Shown here: one piece after another, positions 1 to 12,700 of the stretch
Layout of the letters: each line of letters opens with the position of its first letter
Numbering within the stretch: the first letter of the stretch is position 1
DNA from: Onchidella celtica
Lineage: Eukaryota; Mollusca; Gastropoda; Systellommatophora; Onchidiidae
Assembly (NCBI GenBank): GCA_963931925.1
Contig: OZ007569.1
Coordinates: forward strand, 30,261,612-30,325,611
Length of the DNA stretch: 64,000 bases
Direction of reading: 5' to 3'
Notes under the pieces: generated by a model
Databases searched by the model: none
The model's input: the letters and a program-made list of their open reading frames with translations, nothing else
What the model was told of the DNA's origin: nothing
Program-made: the position numbers and the translations under genes

Positions 1-1619
1 GTCATATTTTAATTATGTACAGACCGTCAGAATGACCTCTATACAGATGTTGATATCTTGTCATCCAACATCACACTGCCCTCCCTTTGTCCTCACATAC
101 CGCTTTGATGTGGGCCTGAGGGTTCCTACTTACTCCTTGGCCTCGCACAACTTGTTTGTTTAGTAGACTAACTACAGCCGTTGGGGGACAGGACACACAT
201 CTACACACTGAATGTCATTAGTGTTTGAGTCAGGAAACGACAACCCTAGGGACAAGTAGAGGTTGGATGACACCCTCCCCCCTCTGTCTTCTCTGTCTGT
301 CTGTCTGTCTGTTTCTGTATCTGTCTGCCTCGATCTATGTCTTTCTCTTTGTCTCTCTGTTCTTTTCTATGAGTCTATGTCAGTCTGCCTGACTGTCTTT
401 CTTTCTTTTTCTCTGGGTCTGTCTTTCTCTTTACCTGTCTGCCTGTCTGTCTCTATGTCTCTCTGTTCTTCTTTATGTCAGTCAGTCTGTCTGTCTGTTT
501 TCTCTGTGTCTGTCACTCTGCCTGACTGTCTGCTCTCTCTCTTTCTGTCTCTCTCTCTCTGTGCCTCTCTCTCTCTGTCTGTCTGTCTGTCTCTCTCTCT
601 GTATCTCTCTGTCTGTCTCTCTTTTTGTATCTCTCTCTGTCTCTCTCTCTCCCCCCCCCCCCTCTCTTCTCTGTCTCCGTCACTCTCTCTCTCTCTCTCT
701 CGTCATTTATTGTGGCAAATCTTTTATCATTACTATTGTTCAGTTTCACCCTGGTATTGGACAATAACAGGGCCATTTACAGCCACTGTAAAAGAGTGTA
801 AGGATTGGTGCGTACCTCTGTATAAACATGAACACACTGTTTGAATAGTGTGAGTAAAAAAGATTGCAGATTCCAGAACCCTCTGTTGTTCCAGTCAGCG
901 ATAGATTTTTTCACCTAGCACACGCGGCCTCTGATAAGTAGGACTTTGTTACGCGATACTCTCAAGCTCATTACATCAAATCATTGATTCACATGCCTAC
1001 AGTTGCGTATCATCACTTACTCACGATTTCTACCAAGCTTACAATCGGCGTCGAAACTTCTATTACCCTTCTGTATTTTTTTTTTACTCAGAGCATCGTA
1101 GTACATACCAGATTCTCCACTTTATTCGGAGCACGAATTACACACCGGTACAACTGAAGATTAAATTTACCTGAAGCCTTGCACGCACCCACACACATAC
1201 ATACATATTCACTCTCTCACACACTCAAGCACGCACGCACGCACGCACACTGAGAGCCAAAATTCATAAAAGATTTGTAAATGTGCACACGTCTCGATAA
1301 TTGGTCTTGCTCTTCTCCCTCCGTTCCGTTACATGTGTCATGGCGATTGAAAACTATGGTCCGACGCCTTCCTGATCGGCTGGACGTAATGGAAAAAAAT
1401 ACGTTTTCTAAAAAGCAAAACTTTTTAGTATAGCCCCTTCAAATGTAAAACGCAACACTCTCGGGAAGTCGTAAAATGCCATCATTATAGGATATTATAG
1501 CTCTAGCGACAAATGATTGAGGATTAGACTGTTTTTAATTTTTAAACAAAAAGCGGTAAGGAAGTTTGCAACTTATGAAAAAATAATTTAAAATAGTTGT
1601 TTGTACTTTCTCCTTGCAG
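1..1619. other. Upstream region of the TMEM179-like gene
   Basis: No gene was recognised here. Apart from the pyrimidine satellite listed separately, the stretch holds a short CACGCA-type satellite near 1230-1248 and ordinary AT-rich DNA. A pyrimidine tract ending in CAG at 1617-1619 could be the acceptor of the exon carrying the TMEM179-like start codon, so the promoter may lie in or before this stretch. I see no convincing TATA box. Confidence 0.4.
285..706 (+). repeat. Pyrimidine-rich CTGT/CTCT satellite
   Basis: About 420 bases are almost pure pyrimidine on the plus strand, mixing CTGT, CTCT and CTGC units and a run of twelve C near 650-662. Long open frames across it on both strands (Ser/Leu/Cys-rich on plus, Arg/Glu-rich on minus) come from the repeat and are not genes. 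Mirror-symmetric polypyrimidine of this kind can form triplex DNA. Confidence 0.9.
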
Positions 1620-1805
1620 ATGTTGTTAGAGTAAACTATCGATGTCTGGACCCACGAGGAAAATAAAGAGAGCTCCCGTCTTCAATTTGTGTACGTCAGT
1701 GCTGCAACAGATCTAGATCTAGCTCATGAAGAAATTTTAAATACCCTCAGTTCACTGACTGCCGACGTACTGAGGACTGGCTGAGGCTGATCTGAAGGGG
1801 ACACC
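1620..1805 (+). other. Probable 5' UTR part of TMEM179-like exon
   Basis: A pyrimidine-rich acceptor ends in CAG at 1619 and an in-frame TGA sits 18 bases before the ATG at 1806. The segment between is therefore probably untranslated leader joined to the first coding exon. An upstream non-coding exon is implied but was not located. Confidence 0.4.
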
Positions 1806-1916
1806 ATGAAGCCTGTCATGGAACTGTTAAAAGACTTTTTCATACAGAGGATAATCCTTTACTGTGTCGTCACTTTCTTCGGCTTCTTTGTCCTCGTACC
1901 AATGGGAGATTTAAGG
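1806..1916 (+). CDS. TMEM179-like coding exon 1
   Basis: Encodes residues 1-37: a short cytoplasmic start and the first membrane helix, ending in PMGDLR. The donor is AGG followed by GTGAGT, phase 0. Confidence 0.8.
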
Positions 1917-3696
1917 GTGAGTAAAGGAATTAATCGTATTTTTTAAAAACTAAATTAAATAATTGCTATTTCCTTTTTTTTCTTTTGGTAATTGTTTTTC
2001 GTTATCATTATTTGTTTGTTTTGTTTTTGTTTTTGCTCATTTGTTTCGCCTTCGCGTACTTGCTGTTTTTATTGCTCTAAATATTCTGCAATTTGCATTC
2101 TTTTGTATACTACATGAGGCATTTAGCATATAAATCTATTTCTGGAGGCGTATTTCAGTTTCACTCTCATCATAGAACTTGAGCATAGGATACATTTTAA
2201 AATTGGAAGCGCATATCCGAACATGTTGTACGGATATGGACAGTGTATATCCGTACAACGCACACAATTCGATGACGTAGAACACACACCGGAATACTAT
2301 ATTACCTTGTTAATTTGCATAGTTTTTAAAAATATGAATCGGCTTAGTAGCAAAACAATCCGACTTCTGCTCGGAGATTGCGTGATCTGCGCTAATAATA
2401 TACTTGAGTGTACGTCGATCACCAATGGCTACCCCAACCCCTTTTCGTCTGATTGGCCAATCTGCCTACCGCCCATTGATACAAACTGACTAGACCCTCG
2501 CGCCCCCAGGTCCATCTGACTATTCCATGTGTTGTCACTTTAAATTCGTGAACACCATACCGGTACCAAGTTTTGTCTCAGCAAACCTTCACCAGTCGCG
2601 CTTTTTGGTAAACATATATGCAACTGTCCATATCCACACATGTTGTGCGGATATACACTTCCTTTAAAATTAGTATTTTCCCAAAATGGCTGCAGAATAA
2701 TGCATGCCGGTCTACATCATTGTTCGAATGTCGTAAACAAAACACCCTAGTAGGCATAAAATAGGCAATTTTTTAGACACTAAGACAAAATGGTCTTCTT
2801 CTCTTGATTTTGCACTTGTCCGGTGTATACGTCATGTATTGTTCTGTATAAAATATATAGTTCTTTGTATTTTTTGGTTGTTTTCAGGTGGGGTGTGGAA
2901 ATAAAAACCAGACCCGCGCTTTTCAGTTTCGTCTTTTCTTCTCCCGTACGATTAGTGGTGGATCTGCTATTAAGCTGATGAAGTTGTAAGCTTCACCGCA
3001 CCTAATCCAGGAGTCGCCTTGAAGAAACACGTTTAATGAGTGAATTTTGGATGTTTGCCCTGTTGCTGCTGGTTGCGGGGGGGCGGGGGGGGGGGGGGAG
3101 GGCACTATCACAGTTGAAGCTTCATTGTCCCAAAAACAGGTCCGCCATAGGATACAATACGGGGGGGGGGGGGGCGGGGGGGCACTATCACAGTTGAAGC
3201 TTCATTGTCCCAAAAACAGGTCCGCCATAGGATACAATGGTTATTTCTGTAACGATATAAATTACAAATCATTAACTGCAGCCTCCAGTTTCCCTCACCA
3301 GTACCACCATCAATACAGTTCAACGGTTGGTGTTAATAGCATTGCCGTGCCACAGATACTGCTATGAAAACCTTTGTAACCGGTACATCTGCTCTTATCT
3401 GTTTGCTATACCAACTGGTATTACTGTTCCCGTTCCACGGATTACAGCCACGTTTCTCGGCGCAGCGACAGATACTTGTGTCACTCATGCTCTTTTTGGT
3501 TATCATGGTAACGACCACAAGTCTTCGGCGAAGACCAGCGGAATTCAGGCAGGGAAGAGTCAACACAGTAATGAAGTATTGTGTTGACAGCTTTTTCTTC
3601 ATGCCGTTTCTTTGGTTTGAGCCGGAAACCGTGACACAGTTCAAACATCACCCTGCAACATTTACGATCTAGTTTGTGGACAAAATATTATATATC

Positions 3697-3746
<50 letters not shown>

Positions 3747-6700
3747 AGCATGCACACACACACACACGCATGCACACATGCACACACACACATAAAATCT
3801 GTGGGGTCGCAGCAAAGCTTGAAGCAAAGTCAAAATGTGACAAAAAGAAAAAATTCCATATACATGTATTGCAAAAGCCTCGCGTAAGAAATAATACGGA
3901 AACTATACGATGAAACAATGGGAAAAGAAAAGACAAAACTACCTCTTGGTCGAAGGACCTTCTTCGAGCAAACAAATTGTAACAGCACGGTGCCCTATGT
4001 AGTTCGAATAAATGTGAGCTGTGAGACGGTTTAATAAGTGCGATTACGCACTTTAAACAAGTGTCAAATGTGCATTTATTATAGCTCTTCTACATGTACT
4101 AAAAGATCTTCAGCTTTTCAGAAAATGGGGATAGATCAAACAAAAACTAAGGTCGGGACGCCTGTTTAACCCTGTGTTCCTCAACGTATGCCCAACGGCT
4201 AAACAGTTTAAACTAAGTAGAACTTAATGTGTGAAGATTTACGTGGCTACTGAGATTTGTATGGACTAAATAGTTGTCTCCGGGCCCGAGGTGATGATCT
4301 TTCAAGGGGACAACACGTAATCCGGTATCCTAACACGAGACAAGAGGACCAAGCAAGCGAAGTTTATGTAGACAAGCTCGTAAATTTTGCCCCAGGAAAA
4401 TCTTGAAGTGCACTAAGTTTGAGCTGGGTGTATTTGAGCTACCGAGGCGCCCTGCAAACTTTGATACACGCGTACGTTACGCATTGACGGCAAGGTTATG
4501 CCATGGGGGTCATCCAAAAAGTAAGAGTGGTCATTTTGGGGGGGGGGGGGGGGGGAGGGGGCGGGCTATTTTTTACCCACCCCTCCCTTTCCCCCTGTAT
4601 GCTTTTCATGCGCTTGGCCTCAACCCCCCCCCCCCCCGACCCCATCCCACCCCACGGCCTTTGGAGTAGTGAATGTCGGTAATAAGGCCTTGATGTTTGA
4701 AAACTCTTTAACCCTTTCAGTACTGAAACAACATTGCAGTTATCTCTTTACCGCTGCATCAATTACAGGTTTTGATCCTCCATTACTTGCTTCTGAATTT
4801 AGCTCAATAGCCTGATTAAGATTCATATTTATCACTGAAAATAACTGAAATACGTGAATCTTAATACAAACTGGAAGTGGGAAAATCTAGCTTTCACGGC
4901 GTCAGTATTCAAAGGGTTAAGTGGCATGTTTCATAACGTCAGAAGGCTGTTGGAACTTCATTAAAACCGGAGAGTATGTATTTATGGAGAGATCTCACTT
5001 CCGCCAAATCGGGAAACTAGGTCGCTGCGGTAAACAAGAAATTTTAGAATTGAAAACAAAGATGGTGTGCATAATTATCTGTTTACTGTGGTTTGTTCAT
5101 ATTTCTGGTCTGATTGAAACTGTTTAAGACCATTTGTAAGCTCTCACGCCCCGTGGAAATGCACAAACGGGTATTGTTTACCGCAGCGACCTACTTTCCG
5201 CTCCATGCTAACACTGGTTTCGCAGAGCCTCCCGTGTCTGGCAGTGCAAATGGACCAATAGTGAAACCACTCTATACATATAAAATATACTCTCTGGTAA
5301 AACTAAAATTTGACCCTGTTGTTACGGGACCGTGAATTCCAACTCAGTATTTTCTTTATTTGGCGTCCCTCTAACACCATCCTCCAAGTTCAGTTTTAAA
5401 GAGATTCCAACAGCTGACCAATGATAAGTCTGTAAGACTGTTTGATTAAAACCATGATTTCTTCATATGACTCAACAATTTTAAAATGCTTAGAAAGAAA
5501 AGTAAATAAAACCTAACATTTGAATTCAGTACCATCACCGAAAAGCATACCTACGCCTGAAAAAGCTAATCCCTATAAAAAAAAAAAAAATACAACACAC
5601 ACACACACACAAACAAGAAAAATAAAAGCAAGAAAATTGAGGTGTAAATAAATGCCAAGGGCAGCGAACCTCCTGGAATAAAAGCCTAAACATAGGTGAC
5701 CTGAAGTGCCTGTTTCCTCTTGTCTTTTCAGTCTAACAAATTTACCCAGCTTGCGTAATTGTTTGCTAAGATTGGCCGCGACAAACCCCGACTCCAGGGA
5801 CTCGAGGGAGATATAAATAACTTATCCAGGGCGTATTCTTTGTAATTACCTGTAACATTAACCTTGTAATTCTCAGGGTTTCATATATGGAAAGCATAAC
5901 CATGGCTCTAGATCAGAAACAATTTCTAATTTACCAGTAGATTCTTCTTCAGTGATAAATACCAACATGTTCCCATTCATTTGATTACGTTAAATCATTT
6001 TTGTAAGTTTGGGAATTATTTCTTTATTGTTTTGTTTTGATCGAAGACAGTAAGCTTTATCTCGGCGGTAATGGGTTAATGAAATATTCAGCCTTGTCCC
6101 TGGAAACCGGGTGTTGGGATGCAAAATTATAAGTACATGTATACGGAAAATGATATTGTTCATAATACACTTTATTTCTTGATGGTAAAAAAAAGCCCAC
6201 CTGAAATCGTTGTTCGTACCGTATATATTAAAAGTGTAGATAGCCCAGCTCTAATAACTCTGTTCAATGACTATAGCAAGAGTTGTTGTCTCAAGGACGC
6301 CACAAGTGCCGTTGGGTGCGAAGACTCATACGCCATGTTGTCAGTGGTGTTGACGGAATGAACAAGTAAACAAACCATTCATGTCATGAAACATTACAAG
6401 ACTACTCTCATACAAAATCCATCATTTGACACAAAAGACCACACCAGACATTTCAAAAGCTTGCAAAATGTGAAAAATAGAGGCGTTCCATATCCTTGTT
6501 GCTTCAGTTGGCACGACTTAAAACTTATCCCACTATATGTCTGTAGAATGAACTTCCCTCTCAGCGTGGAAATGTGCCAATTTCGTTTCAGGGTGAATTG
6601 CTTTTGTCACAATAAACTTAAGCAGTCTTTGTTAAAAACCTGACTGGCGTGTTCCCCAAAGGACAATACAGACCTGGCGTTTTTTTAAATTTTCACCTGT

Positions 6701-9700
6701 GCGTTCCATTCACCAAGAGGTGTCAAGCCGTCCTATGATTTCTGGAGGAGAACCACTTGAACAGGACGCCGATTACTGGGCAACATTCTCTTTTAAGTGA
6801 AATGTATTTCTCATATGATAAAATGGAAAAGAATATAATTTGATAAGAGTAAATCTCACTGAAATGACATTATTTACTCATTTCAACTATCATGTTTAGC
6901 TTACGTACAAGTTACATATTGTTAAATTCCACACATCTTTTTTGAGAACAATGAAAATGAGATACTGGTGTTCAGTGATGAAAATAATTGGTTTTCCAGT
7001 TTGACAGTGAAGACACATTTCTTTGTGGAGATTCTTGGAATTCACAGTTGGCGGCCTTAGTTCTTGTTTGTTCCAACTCCACATTTTGTATAACTGAGAA
7101 ACTCGATATTAAACGTTTGCGGCTTTATTTACTTTGATAAGAGTTAAAATAGATCGGAACTGTAAAACAGCTTGATAAGTGCCATAACGCATTTTAAATA
7201 GGTGTCACAGAGTGCATTTTTCTCTCCTCTTCTACATACTAAAAGTAAAAGATCTCCAGTTTTAAGAAGCTAGATATAGAACAAACAAGAAGTAAGATCA
7301 CGTGATATCCAAACATATAACACGCTAGCACGAAGATGCACCGTATTTCCATGGATCACGCGTGAAGATTGCAGGGAGAAACAATCATGGTACAAAAAAA
7401 TGATTTTCGTCTTTAACCCCCTATGTTATAAGTTTGGTGAACTTTTGGGAATACCCGGTTGTACAGTATTTGTAAGTGGTTCTGGCGAAATCAGGCTGAA
7501 GGTGAAATACCAAATTCCTGAGAAAACCCCTCCAATGTGTGAACAAAATTTTCTACGGAAATTGAGATTTGTTTATAAATAAAATGAAAGATTTCTAAAG
7601 TCATTTTTCTGCATTCAGTTAAAACAGTTTGCGTGAAATCGTCTTAGAAATATTTTATTTTGATTTTGGAAAGAGGTATAAACATTTCACCCTTTAATTT
7701 GCAAAGGAGTGTTTATACTTTATAAAACTCTGTTTTCTCATTTTAACACTTTCATGACTATCCTTTGTTTTCTCCGCTGTGGTCTGAATACTACAAATAC
7801 GCCCATTATCATCATTATCTCCCTCTCACTACATGTAGTTTATGCCTACACATAAACATAAGTGGGCGGGCAGAACTATACCACGACGTATTTCTTGAAG
7901 AAAGTAAAAATGATACTTGCAATAGCAGCCCTGCTGACTGCCAGTAAAAACAGAATGTAACTGTAAAGCTCAGTATGCTAGGCGCGTTTGTCAGTGAAAT
8001 CTTAAAATGATGATTGTGTTGAAAGAGAAATTTTAAATTCCTCTTCCCCTTGAAGGACTTTTTGTTCCATACATGATAAGCGTTTGGGCGTCTTCACGCC
8101 GCCATTCTGAAATGAAGAAGGGGGATGGAGAAAGCAAGGAAGAGCGTATTATTTTGTATTTGTATTTGTATTTGTATAACTCTTTAATCCCATTTGGGAA
8201 ATTTTGCCTTTGTGCCATTGCAGCCCAGTTATAACTGGAGCAGGCACGTCGTCGCCACAGTGCAGCGCCGGTCGGCGTTTTTTTTTTTTTTTTTTTTTGG
8301 GGGGGGGGAGATGAGGGGGGAGGGGGAGGGACTGGTAGAGATGAATTTAATTTAATTTTGCCCGGGCAGCGGCCTGTTCGGCCTGCTCTTTACGATTTCC
8401 AACTGCCAAGGTATCTTTAACGTGCGCAACGTGCACACGGGCCCTCCGAATTTTTTCGTCCTTATCCGAGAAGACTAGGTACTCGATCCTACCCCTCAAT
8501 AGAATCAGGGACACGAAAATATGAGAAAAATCCCAAACTTCCAACATGCCTGCACGGCCCGGGTTTCGAACCCGGGACCCTTGGCACGAGAGGCGAGCAC
8601 CTTGCCTCTAGACCACCTTGTCAATGGGTGCATGGTTGTTGATGTTGTTGTTTTTAGACGGCTGTTACTACCACATCGCACCCGATGTTCTCTACTTCCC
8701 AAACTGACTGCCATAAAACTATTTAACACAATCAATCCCGATCCGAAATTAATGTTGAACCCACGAGATTTATACAGTGTATATTATTTTTAGTATGAAA
8801 TATACCTCTAGCCGTGCTTCAGTTTATCTATGTCTGTCTGCCTTGGCTTGTCTATTTGCACATCTGTCTGTTTGACGATCTATCTGCATGTTGTCCCTCT
8901 TCAAGCCCATCTATTCATTTACGTATAATAAAAATTTACCCATCTATGAATTCATTTAGGTATCTAATCTTATGATCCCATCTGCCCATCAACGAAATCC
9001 TTTCATCCATGTTAATTAACAACGATGACAATGAAAAGATAGCGCTATTTATGAACATTTCTCACTGACATCTTTTTTCCCCTCGCCGTTTTCCTATTTT
9101 CAGATTCGTTTCAAAGATGAACACTGTTCACGATGCATCCTCTACACCGACGTTGTATTCGTGCCACCTAACTTCCGTTTCCGGTTTGGGGAACCGGAAG
9201 TGTGCGAGTACAACATCGCTGTGACGTCAGTGTTCTGTCTCATCTACCCGCTTCTGGCAGGCGTTGTTTACTTTTTCATGTATCGACGAGATAGTACAGA
9301 GACAAGAGAAGAGAATAAGTAAGATGAATACAGCAACAGTTACATGTATGTTGAACTGAAAAAAAAAAATGTTGCAAAGGCAAATGTAAAACAGATGCTT
9401 TGTTGCGGCAAAAGACCGCGTGCGCCAATGTAGTTTTAATCAAAATCTTTTTTTTTTGTTAATATCTTTTTATCAATCATACAATACATATTGTTCTATC
9501 CACAAAGATAGACTAGAGCGGAAAGTGCGTCAAGTCACTGTGCATCCAATGTGCCTCGAGGCGAGACAAAAGGAGGGCCAAGTTTCGACAAACAAGCCTG
9601 AAAAATGGTGCGCACAAGTGCGCACTTACTATTGGTGTGGGCAGTAATTAATAGTCGCCTGCCTTCCTTTTGTCTGCAGTGGCGCAGGGCTTGGTAACCA

Positions 9701-12700
9701 CGCGAATTGCCGCCATCTTTTAGTACGCGGAAAAGAGGCGCCGCTGCGGAGTGGCCTCTCTTGTCCGTTGCTGCTCTGTGGTTTCATTTTTCTATTTGGT
9801 TATCTTTTTACGTTACTAATTGTCTCTTTTGTTGTCGATACAAAGTGGAAACTGAATGAAAGATAAAACGAGGAATTTTTTTTTTTCATCTCCTCATGAA
9901 CATTTTTGCCGGGGGGGGGGGGGGGGGTTGAGTTGTTTTGTTTGTTTGTTTAATTATCTCGGTTGGTGTATAATTGCTGTTAACTTTGTTAGATCATCGT
10001 TAAAACTGGTATCAGGAATGGAAGGCTGCCAAGCCATTTATTTGCTTGTGACGTATTGCTATTCACTACAAGTCCCTCATATCTATAGTCTATAGTCTGT
10101 AGGTCTATAGATCCAGATAGAACTCTGTGTTTCGATAGGGACTGTTGTCCCCTTGATTTTTTTAATTCTTTTTTTTTCTGGTGTGTGATCAGAAAAAAGC
10201 GCAAGTTGAAAACGTGCAAAGACGACCACTCATCATGCGCATTTATTCTATAACCAGCTCACACATTGAAAGTGGTGTTTATTGCAGGCTGTTGACAAAA
10301 TATTTTTTTTTAAAACCACCCACAGTAAATCTATGGAGTTGCAGCAAGGCTTGAAGCAAAGCAAAATGTGGCAAAAAGAAAAAGATGTACAATATGTATG
10401 TTTGTAGCAAAGCCTCGGGTAAGAAATAATGTAGCATCGATACAAAAAGCGGCACTAGTCGACAATTGATGTCCCGATACTCTAAGCCGCCCACGCTATG
10501 GAATCTAGAGTCTATATATTAACAATACATAGCTACCCCGGCGGCTTTCCCTGATATGTCAATCTGACTACTGCCCAGACGAACATCGGCCTATGGCCTC
10601 GGTGATACAAACTGACTAGACCCTCACGTCGTTACATATCAATCTGACAATCGACTAATATAGCCTAGGTAAGTTGGGGTGGGATTACCCTTTGGTATGA
10701 CCCGAATCCCCACCCAGCACTACCAAAACAAAAACAATGGCCAACCGCTTTGTAAAATGAGTTAGAGATCTACTGTAGGCTATGTTGTCAAGACATTCGA
10801 TAGATAGATAAGTCTATCTAGATCTAACCTAGATTTCAATCTATATCTCAAATAATAGATCTTGATCTAGTCATACTCAGTTAACTGACAAAAATGAATA
10901 TCGGCTAATATATAGACTCTAGATTCCATAGCGTGGGCGGCTTAGAGTATCGGGACATCAATTGTCGACTAGTGCCCAAAAAGCTATGTCTATTTCCCAT
11001 CAGATTGGATCTGGCTCATGTTTTCTTCCTGGTGCACATAGTGGTGGAGGGACTTGTGTTCATCCTCATTCTAGTGTCAGCAGGCATGATAACTGATGGA
11101 TTTGTTCAGTTGTGTGATTCTATAACAGCATCACCCGACGGCTTGGACAGGTAGGAATAACTTCTGAAACTGCACTATATATAATTTATGTTATCAGTTT
11201 TAAAGTCAGATTTGACTAATGTAAGAACTTAACTGTTGCATGAATAGATTTAATTTTTACATCATCAAGACTAATGAGTACACATTGCTAGCATTTTTTT
11301 TTTCAAGTAAACCTTGAGATATTTAAGTACAGTACATGTATTCTTTTTATTTTCCTGATAATTACAGTAATTGTACTCAATTATGTTACGCAAAACGAGT
11401 GTCCACCCATGTCGTACTTTTCTGAGGATTTAATAAATGTTGCTTCAGTAATCACATTTAACTAAATGGAACGTGTGGATATATATATAACAGTGATGGC
11501 ACTGCTTTGATCAGAAGATAATCACATGTATTCTGAGTGCATATTATATGGTATTGACAAAAATCTATACCGGGTACTCTGTTCTTCTATTTGATACAAT
11601 ATCACTCAAAGTTCATGTTCATAGCAGTATCATCATCATCGTTAAGTGCCCTGCCAGTAGGCGTTGGCGATCATGACCCTCCATCTCTCGCGATCTTCCG
11701 TAGCCCTGATGACGACGTTGATGGTGTGCATCAAATAATACATGTATGTCACCGACCAGGCCAATGTTTTTTTTTATTAATGGTGTATACTGCTATGACT
11801 TAAACAAGGTCAGAAAAAGACAGGGAACATTTTTTGGACATGTAATGAGAAGACGAGGACTAGAACATTTGGTAACAACAGGGAAATTCAATGGAAGAAG
11901 AAGCCGGGGACCACAAGGCATAAAGCTGCAGGACGACCTAAAGGCCTGGCTGGGAATGCACACCACCAACGTCGTCATCAGGGCTGCGGAAGATCGCAAA
12001 GAGATGGAGGGTCATGATCGCCAATGCCTGCCGGCAGGGCACTTAATGAATGAATGAATTCAGCATTTGTATATTCTGCGTGTGGGCTATTCATTTGTAT
12101 AGGTGTGTGTTCCTCTTGTACCTTCCTAGGACATTACATCATACGTTATTAAACTTTAGTATTCAGTGTTCAACAGATCCCGTGTGGTTTTTTTATCAAC
12201 AACAGTAGTTGTAACAGTTTTTTTGTTTTTTTCAAGGGAAGCAGTTTTGTATCACCTAACTGTTCCTATTCATAACGTGCTGCAAATTACCTCAAATGTT
12301 ACAGTCCGTTTCACCCGTTAGATTTGTAGTTCCTCTCCAGAGAGCCTAGGGACTCCGGTTTGAGAATCAATGTTATACATGATATTAACTCTATTTTCAT
12401 ATTTTTTCTTCCACTACAAGTTGCATCAAAGGCGAGACCCATCTGGATTGGTCTACTTACGACGGCAGCAATTTTTATGTTGCACTCTCAGTTGCCACAG
12501 TAAGTGATGATTAACCCATTGAAACTACACTGTACACTGTACATGGAATACATTACAGGCGGTTGTGTGGGGAGCATGGTAGTTCACGAGTGCATTATAA
12601 ACCATTGATTGCTGAACAGTGAACACAACTTTGCTTTTTCTCTATTTGGTTTTGTAAATAGACTGTGCTCCCCTTATAACATTCAATTAACGATTACACT

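Noticed and set aside
263-844. 193-codon plus-strand frame and an 87-codon minus-strand frame
   Set aside because: They read through the CTGT/CTCT satellite; the low-complexity Ser/Leu/Cys or Arg/Glu composition comes from the repeat.
8540-8626. Functional tRNA on the minus strand
   Set aside because: The boxes are perfect but there is no cloverleaf acceptor stem, and the sequence continues into a repeat body shared with 63.6 kb.
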